NCBI GenBank assembly: GCA_000824825.2
Contig: LM655175.1
Span: 39,257-103,256 of the forward strand
From: Mesorhizobium sp. ORS 3324
GTDB lineage: Bacteria > Pseudomonadota > Alphaproteobacteria > Rhizobiales > Rhizobiaceae
Direction of reading: 5' to 3'
Length of the DNA stretch: 64,000 nucleotides
Both the position numbers and the translations under genes were made by a program. Within the stretch, counting starts at the first letter, position 1. Each line of letters begins with the position of its first letter. The notes beneath the pieces were generated by a model that worked only from the letters and a program-made list of their open reading frames with translations, ran no database searches and had not been told where the DNA came from. Positions 37,183 to 45,910 of this stretch are shown here, one piece after another.

Positions 37183-38463
37183 ATGTTTGCCAAGCTTGCC
37201 CGCACCGGAGTCCTGATCGCCGCCATCGGCGTTGCCGGCTGCAATGATTCGTCGATGAAGGATTTCGCGCCGGAAGCCAACAAGCCGCTGCCGGACAAGA
37301 TCCTGGCCGACATGAAGGCCAAGGGAATGGTGCGCACCTCCTCGGTGATGGCGCGCATCTTCAAGGAGGAAGGCAAGCTGGAGATCTGGAAGGCCAAGAC
37401 CAACGGCCGCTACGATCTCGTCGCCAGCTACGACATCTGCAAATGGTCGGGCAAGCTCGGCCCCAAATACACCGAAGGCGACCGCCAGGCGCCGGAAGGC
37501 TTCTACACGGTGCGTCCATCGCAGATGAATCCCAGGTCGCACTACCACCTGTCCTTCAATATTGGCTTCCCCAACGCCTATGACCGCGCCAACGGTCGCA
37601 CGGGTCAGAACCTGATGGTGCATGGCGCATGCTCCTCGTCCGGCTGCTATTCGATGACCGACGCCCAGATCGAGCAGATCTATGCCTTCGGCCGCGATGC
37701 CTTCGAGGGCGGCCAGACCGAGTTCCAGATCCAGGCCTTCCCGTTCCGTATGACCGCCGCCAACATGGCACGCTACCGCAACGACCCGAACTACGAGTTC
37801 TGGAAGATGCTGAAGGTCGGCTACGACAATTTCGAGATCACCAAGGTGCCGCCGAAGGTTGACGTCTGCGAGAAGCGCTACGTCTTCAACCAGGTGGCGC
37901 CTGAAGGCACGACCTTCGATCCGACGGGCCCCTGCCCGGCAACGACACAGCCGGATTCGCTGAAGACAGCCTTTGCCGACTACGAAAAGCGCTATGACGC
38001 CGCCTTCAACTCCGCCATCAAGGGAAGCACGCTGCCGCCCAAGCCGGCCATCGCCGGCATCAAGGAGGCCAGCATCGTTTCCGACTGGTCGAAGCGCCGC
38101 GCCCGCGGCGAGCGCGTGCCGATCGAGCCCCCGTCGATGAATGCCGACGGCTCGGTGACCGAGACGACGCGCATGGGCCGCATCGATTCCCCGCTCGGCC
38201 GCAAGATGGCGGCGATCGACGCGGAGAAGGAAGCCAAGCGCAAAGCCGAGGAGCAGCGACTGGCGGCGATCGAGGCGGCCAAGGCTGCCAAGGCGCAGGC
38301 GCTGGCCGAGAAGGAAGCCGCCAAGCAGGCGGCGCAGCAGCCGGTGGTTACCGCTGGCGTGACGCAGCCGGCCGAACCGGCGGTCGAGACGCAGGCGGCA
38401 AGCGCCGACGAAGGCACGGTCTCGAAGCTGAAGAAGAAGCTGCTCGGCATGTTCGGCGGCTGA
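37183..38463 (+). CDS. Murein L,D-transpeptidase (YkuD/YafK type), lipoprotein
   Basis: A 426-residue protein. A lipoprotein leader ends in IGVAGC, so Cys would be lipidated. The catalytic domain (about 60-210) has ICKWSGKLGPKYTEGDRQ, PEGFYTV and the active-site stretch MVHGACSSSGCYSMTD, with the HG...S..C catalytic Cys. The C-terminal 120 residues are rich in Ala, Glu and Lys (coiled coil). These enzymes link peptidoglycan stems or attach proteins to them. ATG at 37183 was preferred to a TTG at 37177. The following tusA-like gene starts 12 bases after the stop. Confidence 0.88.
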   Translation: MFAKLARTGVLIAAIGVAGCNDSSMKDFAPEANKPLPDKILADMKAKGMVRTSSVMARIFKEEGKLEIWKAKTNGRYDLVASYDICKWSGKLGPKYTEGDRQAPEGFYTVRPSQMNPRSHYHLSFNIGFPNAYDRANGRTGQNLMVHGACSSSGCYSMTDAQIEQIYAFGRDAFEGGQTEFQIQAFPFRMTAANMARYRNDPNYEFWKMLKVGYDNFEITKVPPKVDVCEKRYVFNQVAPEGTTFDPTGPCPATTQPDSLKTAFADYEKRYDAAFNSAIKGSTLPPKPAIAGIKEASIVSDWSKRRARGERVPIEPPSMNADGSVTETTRMGRIDSPLGRKMAAIDAEKEAKRKAEEQRLAAIEAAKAAKAQALAEKEAAKQAAQQPVVTAGVTQPAEPAVETQAASADEGTVSKLKKKLLGMFGG

Positions 38464-38475
38464 GATTGCTCGATC

Positions 38476-38715
38476 TTGGCCAGGTCCGCCGCTATCTATG
38501 ATTTGAAGGGGCTGAACTGCCCGTTGCCGGTGCTCAAGGCGCGCAAGCGCCTGGCCGCGATGCGTCCCGGCAGCCGCCTGTGGCTCGAGACCACCGACCC
38601 GCTCGCCGTGATCGACATTCCGGCCTTCTGCGCCGATGCCGGCCACCAGCTGATCGAGACGGCGGCGATCGACGGCGGCCACCGCTTCCTGGTCGAGCGC
38701 GGCGACGCGGCCTGA
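38476..38715 (+). CDS. TusA-like sulfurtransferase
   Basis: A 79-residue SirA/TusA-fold protein. DLKGLNCPLPVLKARKRL contains the CPxP motif with the sulfur-carrying Cys, and DPLAVIDIPAFCADAGHQL fits the second helix region. The start is TTG at 38476. It may relay sulfur for tRNA thiolation or cofactor assembly; the specific pathway is not evident. It is convergent with the CobW gene, ending 6 bases from its stop. Confidence 0.85.
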   Translation: MARSAAIYDLKGLNCPLPVLKARKRLAAMRPGSRLWLETTDPLAVIDIPAFCADAGHQLIETAAIDGGHRFLVERGDAA

Positions 38716-38721
38716 GCCTGC

Positions 38722-39840
38722 TTATAGGCCGGCGATCGCCAGCGGATTGGCCTCGAGCGCCGCGCGGTCCGGCGTGTCGACCGACGGTCTGTTGGTGAGG
38801 GCGGAGAACAGCCGCTGGACATAATCTTGCGGCATGTCGAGCGTGATCAGCACCAATCGTGTGCCGCGCTGGCCGTCCGGCCAGGCCGGCAGCCTTGCCG
38901 GGGGATGCAGAATCTTCTGCACGCCGTGGATGACCAGCGGCCGTGACGGATCCTCGTTGAGCTCGATGACGCCCTTCATGCGCAGCAGCTTCTCGCCATG
39001 CGTTGAGCGCAGGAGATCGAGGAACATCTCGATCGCAGAGAACGGCACGGGTCCGTCATGGACAAGCGAGTGCGAGCGCACGCGGCTGTCGTGACGATGA
39101 TCGTGATGATGGTGCCCGTGATCATCGTGGTCGTGATCATGGCCATGGTGATGGTCGTGATCGTGCGCCGCCTCCTCTCCGAGCCAGCGCCGCACATCGG
39201 CGCTTTTGGTTTCGGGATTGTAGAGGCCGCAATTTAACAGGGAAGCCGCGCCTGTGGCGGGATCATTGGCGTCGAGCAGCACCGCGCCCGGATTGATCTG
39301 CCTGAGCCTCGCCAGCAACGCCTCGACATCGCCCGGATCGGCAAGGTCGGTCTTGGTGAAGACGATGCGGTCGGCGACTGCCGCCTGCTTCACGGCCTCG
39401 ACGTGGCCGTCGAGCGCCGCATCGCCGTTGACCGCATCGACCAGCGTGATGACGCCGTCGAGCCGGAAGGCCTGGACCAGTGCCGGATGCGCCATGATCG
39501 ACTGCAGCACCGGCGCGGGGTCGGCAAGACCGGTGGTTTCGACCACGACGCGGGCAAGCCTGGCGATACGACCGGTCTGCAGCCGGTCGACGAGGTCGGC
39601 GAGCGTATCGACGAGATCGCCGCGCACGGTGCAGCAGAGACAGCCGTCGGAAAGCTGGATGATGCCGTCGGAGGCCTGCTCGACCAGCAGATGGTCGACC
39701 GCCACCTCGCCGAACTCGTTGATGATGACCGCCGTGTCGGCAAGCTGCGGATCCTTGAGCAGACGGTTGAGCAGCGTCGTCTTCCCGGCGCCGAGAAAGC
39801 CGGTAAGCACCGAGACGGGAATGGGAAAACCGCCGCTCAT
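38722..39840 (-). CDS. CobW/COG0523 family GTP-binding metallochaperone
   Basis: 372 residues. The P-loop is TGFLGAGKTTLLN; SDGCLCCTVRGDL carries the CxCC metal site; the NKxD-type motif is FTKTDLAD. A His/Asp-rich stretch (about 225-255, with runs such as HDHDHHHGHDHDHDD) precedes the C-terminal CobW_C domain. COG0523 members deliver zinc, cobalt or other metals to clients. Although cobS and cobT are in this window, they are 15 kb away and this gene is not part of their unit. It is followed by a D,D-carboxypeptidase gene upstream on the same strand. Confidence 0.92.
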   Translation of the reverse strand: MSGGFPIPVSVLTGFLGAGKTTLLNRLLKDPQLADTAVIINEFGEVAVDHLLVEQASDGIIQLSDGCLCCTVRGDLVDTLADLVDRLQTGRIARLARVVVETTGLADPAPVLQSIMAHPALVQAFRLDGVITLVDAVNGDAALDGHVEAVKQAAVADRIVFTKTDLADPGDVEALLARLRQINPGAVLLDANDPATGAASLLNCGLYNPETKSADVRRWLGEEAAHDHDHHHGHDHDHDDHGHHHHDHRHDSRVRSHSLVHDGPVPFSAIEMFLDLLRSTHGEKLLRMKGVIELNEDPSRPLVIHGVQKILHPPARLPAWPDGQRGTRLVLITLDMPQDYVQRLFSALTNRPSVDTPDRAALEANPLAIAGL

Positions 39841-39854
39841 CCGCCCGTCACCGG

Positions 39855-41021
39855 CTAGTTCGCGGCCTTGGCCGGCTGATCGCCCTGCGCCGCGGCGGCG
39901 GCCGTTGCGGCCGGTTCGGCACCCTTCGGCGCGGGTACGTCGGGCCGCCAGGTCGGCAGCGGCACATCGGCGTAGTTCTGATCGGTTTGGTCGACGAAAG
40001 CCTTGGGCGCCGGTCCGGTCGCGCCGCCCAGCCCGACGGCGATCAGCGTCGGGTGGTCGAGCTTCACCTGATATGGCGACTTCGGCTTGTCCTTGGCCGC
40101 AACGGCAGGCGCTGCCTCGGATTGCTCGTCCTTCGTCTTCTTCTTGCAGATCTCGTCATGCAGGTCGTTGGGCGACAGCGTATCGCCATAGGATTTGAGC
40201 GCGGCAAGCGTGGTCGCGCCTGCTGCCGGCATGTCGAAGCCCTGGTCGAGCAGCTTGGCCGCCGCCTCGGCGCGGCTGATGGCCGATTTCTCGCCGAGCA
40301 CCACGGCCACCAACGTGCGCCCGTCGCGCGTCGCCGAGCCGACCATATTGAAGCCGGAGGAACAGACGAAGCCGGTCTTCATGCCGTCGGCGCCGGGATA
40401 ACGCCCGATCAGCAGGTTGTAATTCGGGATCGCCTTCTTGCCGACGGCAAGGCCCTCGATCGAGAACCACGGCGCATATTGCGGAAAATCGGTGCGGATC
40501 GCGCTCACCAGAACGGCGAGGTCGCGCGCGGTCGTGTACTGGTCCGGCGAATAGAGCCCGTTCGGATTGACGTAATGCGTGCCTGTCATGCCGAGCCTGG
40601 CGGCCTCGGCGTTCATCCTTTCAGCGAAGGCCTCTTGCGACCCGCCGATGTTCTCGCCGACCGCCATGGCGATGTCGTTGGCCGACTTGACCAGCATCAT
40701 CTTCAGCGCATTGTCGAGCCGCATTACCGAGCCCGGCTTGAAGCCCATCTTGCTCGGCGGCTCGCCGGCGGAATGTTTCGTCACCTTGATCGGCGAATCG
40801 AGCGCCACCTCGCCGGCGGCGATCGCCCGGAACGCCACATAGGCCGTCATCAGCTTGGTCAGCGAGGCGGGGTACCAGCGCTTGAAGGCATCCTGATGCT
40901 CCAGCACCTTGCCGCTCTTCAGGTCGAACAGCACCACCGGATTGGCGCGCGCGGCGCCGGAAAGCATCGGCAGCGCCAGCCCGCCCGCAAGCAACAGGTT
41001 GAGGAAATGCCTTCGCCGCAT
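39855..41021 (-). CDS. D-alanyl-D-alanine carboxypeptidase (S11 family)
   Basis: A 388-residue penicillin-binding protein. A Tat/Sec-like leader (RRRHFLNLLLAGGLALP) precedes the domain. Active-site motifs are YPASLTKLM (SxxK), KSANDIAMAVG (SxN) and DGMKTGFVCSSG (KTG). The tail (about 290-388) is Ala/Pro-rich and is not the usual membrane anchor. It trims the terminal D-Ala of peptidoglycan stems in the periplasm. The CobW gene follows, 14 bases downstream. The 212-base divergent gap to the M20 gene holds no clear motif. Confidence 0.92.
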   Translation of the reverse strand: MRRRHFLNLLLAGGLALPMLSGAARANPVVLFDLKSGKVLEHQDAFKRWYPASLTKLMTAYVAFRAIAAGEVALDSPIKVTKHSAGEPPSKMGFKPGSVMRLDNALKMMLVKSANDIAMAVGENIGGSQEAFAERMNAEAARLGMTGTHYVNPNGLYSPDQYTTARDLAVLVSAIRTDFPQYAPWFSIEGLAVGKKAIPNYNLLIGRYPGADGMKTGFVCSSGFNMVGSATRDGRTLVAVVLGEKSAISRAEAAAKLLDQGFDMPAAGATTLAALKSYGDTLSPNDLHDEICKKKTKDEQSEAAPAVAAKDKPKSPYQVKLDHPTLIAVGLGGATGPAPKAFVDQTDQNYADVPLPTWRPDVPAPKGAEPAATAAAAAQGDQPAKAAN

Positions 41022-41233
41022 GATCTATTCCGAAATCGCCTCTTGCCGTAACTGCCGCCGGGTCCGTAAGATTTCGTTACGCGATGGCCAGCATAATGCG
41101 GACCGACCCTCGACCTCGGAACGCATTCTTTGCGTGCTATTTATCCTATGTGTCGCCAAAATGGCAAAGCGCCAGACAATCACAATTGCTGGGCGGGCGC
41201 GAACCGCCTGCCCCAACAAGAGATGGACCGATC

Positions 41234-42397
41234 ATGCCAATTCTGAACCGTGCCGCCGAAATGCAGGAAGAAGTCGCCGGCTGGCGGCAGCATCTGCACC
41301 AGACGCCGGAACTGAACTTCGACGTGTTCCAGACCGCCGCTTTCGTCACCGAAAAGCTGCAGGCCTTCGGCTGCGACGAGGTCGTGACGGGGCTCGGCAA
41401 GACCGGAGTGGTTGGCGTCATTCGCGGCCGCAAGGGCAATGGTCCGACCGTCGGGCTGCGCGCCGACATGGACGCGCTGCCGATCGCCGAGGTCACTGGC
41501 AAGCCCTATGCGTCGACCGTGTCGGGCAAGATGCATGCCTGCGGCCATGACGGCCACACCGCCATGCTGCTCGGGGCCGCCAAATATCTCGCCGAGACCC
41601 GCAATTTCGCCGGCACCGTGGCGGTGATCTTCCAGCCGGCCGAGGAAGGCGGCGGCGGCGGCAACGAAATGGTCAAGGATGGTATGATGGAGCGCTTCGG
41701 CATTTCCAAGGTGTTCGGCATGCACAACATGCCGGGCCTTCCCGTGGGCGAGTTCGCCATCAAGCCGGGCCCGATCATGGCGGCGACCGCCGAATTCACC
41801 ATCACCGTCAAGGGGCACGGCGGCCATGCGGCCATGCCGCACGGCACCATCGACCCGATCGTTATTACCAGCCAGCTGGTCGGCGCTCTGCAGACCATTG
41901 CCTCGCGCAGCACCGACCCGGTCGAGGCCGTGGTGGTGTCGGTGACGAAGTTTCACGCCGGCGATGCCTATAACGTCATTCCCGAAAAAGCCGAGATCGC
42001 CGGCACGGTGCGCACGCTGAAGAAGGAAGTGGCCAAAAAGGCGGAAGAGCGCATTCGCGCCATCTGTGCCGGCCTTGCGTCGGCCTTCGGCGCGACGATC
42101 GAGGTCAACTACGACCCCAACTATCCCGTCACCTTCAACCATCCGGAAGAGACGGTCTTCGCCAGCGATGTCGCCGCCGAGGTTGCCGGCGACGCGCATG
42201 TCCACCGCGCCATCCAGCCGGTGATGGGCGGCGAGGATTTTTCCTATATGCTGGAAGCGCGCCCGGGCGCCTTCATTTTCATCGGCAATGGCGACAGCGC
42301 CGGCCTCCACCATCCGGCCTATGACTTCAACGACGAGGTCATCCCGCACGGCATGAGCTACTGGGTGAGGCTGGCGGAGACGGCGCTCGCCACCTGA
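41234..42397 (+). CDS. M20 family amidohydrolase (hippurate hydrolase/aminoacylase type)
   Basis: A 387-residue metallohydrolase. VGLRADMDALPI, MHACGHDGHTAMLLGAA and IFQPAEEGGGGG are the metal-binding segments, with the catalytic Glu in EEGGGG; GHGGHAAMPHGTIDPI is the dimerisation-domain His region, and MGGEDFSYML is the final metal segment. The family hydrolyses N-acyl amino acids or related amides. The start MPILNRAAEMQ at 41234 is taken because the longer reading has no similarity. The specific substrate is unknown. Confidence 0.9.
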   Translation: MPILNRAAEMQEEVAGWRQHLHQTPELNFDVFQTAAFVTEKLQAFGCDEVVTGLGKTGVVGVIRGRKGNGPTVGLRADMDALPIAEVTGKPYASTVSGKMHACGHDGHTAMLLGAAKYLAETRNFAGTVAVIFQPAEEGGGGGNEMVKDGMMERFGISKVFGMHNMPGLPVGEFAIKPGPIMAATAEFTITVKGHGGHAAMPHGTIDPIVITSQLVGALQTIASRSTDPVEAVVVSVTKFHAGDAYNVIPEKAEIAGTVRTLKKEVAKKAEERIRAICAGLASAFGATIEVNYDPNYPVTFNHPEETVFASDVAAEVAGDAHVHRAIQPVMGGEDFSYMLEARPGAFIFIGNGDSAGLHHPAYDFNDEVIPHGMSYWVRLAETALAT

Positions 42398-42557
42398 CGC
42401 TCCCGCGATCATGGACGGCGGAATCCCCGCTGCCCCTGCCCAACCTTGGCAGGAATGACGTCTGGCGGGAACGGCACCAGATGCTTCGCACGGCGTCGAT
42501 TGCGTATAACCCGCCTCTTGGCTAACCGGCCCGAAGCGGTTATGTGTCTGGCCGCGT

Positions 42558-42634
42558 GGTCCCGTAGCTCAGTAGGATAGAGCGGCAGATTCCTAATCTG
42601 TAGGTCACAGGTTCGATTCCTGTCGGGATCACCA
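42558..42634 (+). tRNA. tRNA-Arg(CCU)
   Basis: A 77-base cloverleaf ending in an encoded CCA. The acceptor arm pairs GGTCCCG with CGGGATC (one G-U pair). The D loop has AGCTCAGTAGGATAGAGC, the anticodon loop is TTCCTAA (anticodon CCT, reading AGG codons), and the T arm has GGTTCGATTCC. It lies 160 bases after the M20 gene and marks the change from core-like to more accessory gene content. Confidence 0.95.
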
Positions 42635-42652
42635 TGCTTTTCAAGCACTTGG

Positions 42653-42752
42653 AGCAATCCAGGGAAAAGTGCGAAGCGGTTTTCCGTCTGGAATTGCGTG
42701 AAAACAAAGAGATAGAGGGGTTCGCCGTTTCCGTGAAACGGTGAACCGCATC
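42653..42752. repeat. Dispersed repeat downstream of tRNA-Arg
   Basis: Opens AGCAATCCAGGGAAAAGTGCG, continues GGTTTTCCGTCTGGAATTG and ends in a hairpin GTTTCcgtGAAAC within GGTTC/GAACC arms. It is near-identical to 57226-57328 and related to 17552-17631. Confidence 0.75.
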
Positions 42753-42826
42753 AGCTTATGGGCGCCCGCCCTGTAGGGAAGAGCGCCCTGGTTGCCGGGA
42801 CGTCGCGTTCACTTGGCGACCGTCAA

Positions 42827-43264
42827 TCAATGGGCCGTTTGCGAATGCGGCCCGCCCGGCATCGAGATGCCGCTCAACGCCGCTCCAGCCTCGGCCATCT
42901 CGCCATTCCTCGCGAGATCGCCGAGGGAGACGATGCCGACGAGCCGCTTGTCTCGGTTGAGAACTGGCAGCCGACGCACCTGCAGGTCCCGCATGTTCTC
43001 GAGAACATGGTCGAGCTCCTCGTCATCGAAGCAGTATTTCACCTCCGGGCTCATGACCTCACGCACTTTGGCGTCAGGTCCCTTGCCCAACGCTATGCCG
43101 CGGATGACGATGTCGCGGTCGGTTATCATGCCGACCAGGCGGTCGCTGTCGCTCACGGGCAATACTCCTGCGTCGAGCCTGTCCATCATCTGCGCTACGT
43201 CGCGAATTGACTGTTCGGGATTCGCGAGCATGACGTCCTTTGTCATACAGTTGCCGACCTTCAT
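42827..43264 (-). CDS. CBS-pair protein
   Basis: A 145-residue protein made of two CBS repeats: the first (about 1-60, with MTKDVMLANPEQSIRDVAQMM and DRLVGMITDRDIVIR) and the second (about 70-125, with RRLPVLNRDKRLVGIVSLGDLAR). The tail ends GGPHSQTAH. Such stand-alone CBS proteins bind adenine nucleotides or related ligands and regulate partners. An EcfG-type promoter lies about 42 bases upstream, which suggests a stress response gene. It lies at the edge of the selenium cluster but shares no obvious role with it. Confidence 0.9.
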   Translation of the reverse strand: MKVGNCMTKDVMLANPEQSIRDVAQMMDRLDAGVLPVSDSDRLVGMITDRDIVIRGIALGKGPDAKVREVMSPEVKYCFDDEELDHVLENMRDLQVRRLPVLNRDKRLVGIVSLGDLARNGEMAEAGAALSGISMPGGPHSQTAH

Positions 43265-43305
43265 GGCAATCTCCCGCTGGTTCCAAGGCCCACCGCCGCA
43301 ATGGC

Positions 43306-43330
43306 AACAAATCCTAGGCGGTATTGTTCC
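43306..43330 (-). promoter_or_regulatory. EcfG-type promoter for the CBS gene
   Basis: On the minus strand: GGAAC (43330-43326), 16 bases, then TGTT (43309-43306). This matches the GGAAC-N16-CGTT stress-sigma consensus with one mismatch, in the right place for the CBS start at 43264. Confidence 0.6.
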
Positions 43331-43365
43331 ATCAAATCGGGACTAGATCGGCCTCGCCCTGCTTT

Positions 43366-43806
43366 TCAAAAATCGACGACGGGCGTGTCCGGCATCTGCT
43401 GCTCGAACAGGGTCCAGAAGGTGGCGCCTCGGGCCTCGGAAAACCACTGCTCGAAATCCGCAAGCGCGGCATGGATGGCGGCGGATCGGTTCCCGCTCGA
43501 ATCCTGGAACATTGCCAGCGCAACCGGCGCAAAATGCGAGATTACCTCCGAGCGCGCCTCGCTGTCGGCATTCCAGCCGAGACTCGCGCGCAAGGCGGCG
43601 AAGGCATGCGCCACGGCGATATCCTCGCTTTCCGCGGCGGCCATCGCATCGGCGATCGCCTGCATGAGGTTGAGCCGCCTGAAGGCGAATGCGCGATCCT
43701 GCTCCAGTGCTGCAATCTGCCTTGCCGCCTCGCGCCGGAAACTCGTCTCCGCAGCCTCGGCGGCCTCCGCCGAAGTCCTCAGTTCAAGCAGAAAGGATGC
43801 TGGCAT
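43366..43806 (-). CDS. Hypothetical protein after selB-selC
   Basis: A 146-residue, mostly helical protein with no recognised domain. It starts MPASFLLELRTSAEAAEAAET and is Ala-rich with several acidic helices; AALRASLGWNADSEARS and AIHAALADFEQWFSEAR are notable, and it ends MPDTPVVDF. It has no signal peptide or membrane segment. It lies 47 bases after selB and 55 after selC on the same strand, and its codon use looks like that of its neighbours. I do not know its function; it may simply be cotranscribed. Confidence 0.6.
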   Translation of the reverse strand: MPASFLLELRTSAEAAEAAETSFRREAARQIAALEQDRAFAFRRLNLMQAIADAMAAAESEDIAVAHAFAALRASLGWNADSEARSEVISHFAPVALAMFQDSSGNRSAAIHAALADFEQWFSEARGATFWTLFEQQMPDTPVVDF

Positions 43807-43852
43807 CGCGTCACTTCCCCGGAAAGCTCCGACACATTTTCAAGGCCCGGCT

Positions 43853-45910
43853 CTAAGAGGATGGCGGAAGAGAGTGGGAGTCGAACCCACCAAGGACCGG
43901 CTCGCGGCCCCTCCCGGATTTGAAGTCCGGACGCCCCACCGGGGACGATGCTCCTCCAGGATCTCCTGCCGGTGGCCCATTGTCGCCCTCGCGGCGAAAC
44001 AGGTCCAGCCGATGCTTGTTGATGCGCCGCAGGTCACCACGCCGCAAGGTGACGCCGTGCCGGTCGAGAAATTCAAGGATATGAACGGCGACCTTGCGTC
44101 CGCTGCCCACACCGTCGCGCAACTGTGCGGCGCTGAACTGCCCGTCATGCCCGGCTGCCAGATTGCAGACGATCTCGACGATCTCGGCCAGCGCCGGGCG
44201 AAGGAAGAAGTGATCATGCGCAACCTCGTGCACCATGCCGATACGCCCGGCAAGCTTCAGAAGTTTGCGGATTTCCGCTTCCGGCCTGCCAAGCTCGCCG
44301 GCGATGTCGCGCACTCTTGGGGGGTGGAATCTCGCTGAGCCGGCCATCAGCGGCTCGACCTCACGCCAAAGCGCCTCCTCCCTGGCCGCAAGACGAACCT
44401 CATGGCCCGGAAGCCGTATCCAGGCGCCGTCGAGCTCGATCTGACCGGCGCGGGCGAGGCTTCGCATGGCAGCGGCGAAGGCCGATGCAGGCAGGCAGGG
44501 ATCGAGCTGAAGGCGCAGTTTCTCCGTTCCGATGCCCGGCAAATCCGGGTTGCCGGCATGGAAGGCCTCCAGGAAAGCGTTCAGGTCGCGCTTGAAGCGA
44601 GCCCAACGCATTGACGAAACCGCGAACCGCGTTTGGCCGACTGCAAAGGTGGCAAGGCCGAGACGACCGACCAGGCTTGCGACCTCGTCGGCGGCGAGCG
44701 CCCGGTCGCGCGCGAAGGCGCCGAGGTCGAGACAGCGAGGCGGCGTGTCGAGAAGTGCCGCGACAGCCTTGTCCGGCGCCGGGACGGCGTACGCTTCGAG
44801 CCTGGCCAGCCGTTCCGGCGAGCGACGTTTGCGGCTCGGTGCCCTCAGGTCGATGAAGCGCCCGCCGCCGATGGTTCGCTGCGCCGAGGTGTCGCGAACC
44901 ACATAAGCGTCGCCGGCAGCGACGGCGATCGGGCTCTCCAAGACAATCTGGACCTTGGCCGTGCCGCCAGGCGCTATGGGCTCGTCGCCGAGAAGGACGA
45001 TCCTGGCCCCGACCTCGGCAGCGGCGTGATGAAGCCGCACCGGGAACCATTGCGCGATCGGCTTTGGCTCGCCGGGCAGGACGCGCAGCTCGGCGTCGAT
45101 CCTGTCCGCAGGCGCGTGAAGCACGGGATCGAGGATCACATCTCCGCGCCGTATCGCCTCCTTGCTGACGCCGTCGCCGGCCAGATTGAGCGCGCAACGG
45201 GCTCCGGCGCGGCCGCGCTCGGTCACCCGATTCTGGGCGTGGATCGAGCGAATGCGCGCGGCAAGCCCCGAGGGGCTCACCACGACGCTGTCGCCGACTC
45301 CGACGGTGCCTGAAAGGACGGTGCCGGTGACGACCGTGCCGATGCCGTGCAGGGTAAAGCAGCGGTCGACCGCCAGTCGAAAGCGGCCCGAGGCTGAGCG
45401 TCCGGCAAAGCGCGATGCCTCTTCGAACAGCAGGCGTCGGAGGTCGCCGATGCCTTCGCCGGTGACGGCGGAGACAGGGAAAACCTCAGCCTCTTCCAGG
45501 ATGGTTCCCACGAGGGCGGATCGGATGTCCGCGACGACAGCCGCGCGTCGTGCGGCATCTGCCAGATCGCACTTCGAAAGCACGACCAGCCCGCGCCTGA
45601 CGCCAAGGAGATCGATGATCGCCAGGTGCTCACGCGTCTGCTGCATGACGCCGTCGTCGGCCGCCACCACCAGCAGCACGAAATCGATGCCGCTGGCGCC
45701 GGCGACCATGGTGTGCACGAAGCGCTCATGGCCGGGAACGTCGATGAAGCCGACGACGTCCCCGCCCGGCGTCGGAAGATAGGCGAAGCCAAGATCGATC
45801 GTCATGCCTCGCGCCTTCTCTTCCTGGAGCCGGTCCGTGTCGACGCCGGTCAGCGCCTGCACCAGCGCCGTCTTGCCGTGATCGACATGCCCCGCGGTGC
45901 CGACGATCAT
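43853..45910 (-). CDS. selB: Selenocysteine-specific elongation factor SelB
   Basis: A 685-residue protein. The GTPase domain opens MIVGTAGHVDHGKTALVQ; DVPGHERFVHTMVAG and LSKCDLADA are further GTPase motifs. Domains 2-3 (about 175-340) are followed by winged-helix repeats (about 390-640) that bind the SECIS. The end of a normal SelB falls near residue 645 (FLDRHGVTLRRGDLRRI). The frame then continues for about 40 more codons through the whole tRNA-Sec gene before its stop. It delivers Sec-tRNA to UGA in fdnG. ATG (45910) overlaps the stop of the Sel1-repeat gene (ATGA). Confidence 0.94.
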   Translation of the reverse strand: MIVGTAGHVDHGKTALVQALTGVDTDRLQEEKARGMTIDLGFAYLPTPGGDVVGFIDVPGHERFVHTMVAGASGIDFVLLVVAADDGVMQQTREHLAIIDLLGVRRGLVVLSKCDLADAARRAAVVADIRSALVGTILEEAEVFPVSAVTGEGIGDLRRLLFEEASRFAGRSASGRFRLAVDRCFTLHGIGTVVTGTVLSGTVGVGDSVVVSPSGLAARIRSIHAQNRVTERGRAGARCALNLAGDGVSKEAIRRGDVILDPVLHAPADRIDAELRVLPGEPKPIAQWFPVRLHHAAAEVGARIVLLGDEPIAPGGTAKVQIVLESPIAVAAGDAYVVRDTSAQRTIGGGRFIDLRAPSRKRRSPERLARLEAYAVPAPDKAVAALLDTPPRCLDLGAFARDRALAADEVASLVGRLGLATFAVGQTRFAVSSMRWARFKRDLNAFLEAFHAGNPDLPGIGTEKLRLQLDPCLPASAFAAAMRSLARAGQIELDGAWIRLPGHEVRLAAREEALWREVEPLMAGSARFHPPRVRDIAGELGRPEAEIRKLLKLAGRIGMVHEVAHDHFFLRPALAEIVEIVCNLAAGHDGQFSAAQLRDGVGSGRKVAVHILEFLDRHGVTLRRGDLRRINKHRLDLFRREGDNGPPAGDPGGASSPVGRPDFKSGRGREPVLGGFDSHSLPPSS
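43862..43957 (-). tRNA. selC: tRNA-Sec (UCA)
   Basis: A 96-base tRNA: the anticodon loop is CTTCAAA (anticodon TCA) within GGACTTCAAATCC, a long variable arm follows (GGGGCCGCGAGCCGGTCC), the T arm is GGGTTCGACTCCC, and CCA is encoded. The 5-prime end GGAGGAG pairs with CTCTTCC. The anticodon region is identical to that of E. coli selC. It lies entirely inside the open selB frame, so processing from the selB transcript or a separate promoter would both conflict with full-length selB reading. Confidence 0.95.

Noticed and set aside
39100..39175. Repetitive CATGATCATGG-like stretch in the CobW gene as a repeat element
   Set aside because: It encodes the His/Asp-rich metal-binding stretch of the protein, so the repetition is coding composition.
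42409..42657. A minus-strand reading over the tRNA-Arg with the PDRNRTCDLQIRN pattern
   Set aside because: It is the well-known translation artefact of a tRNA gene; the tRNA cloverleaf explains the sequence.
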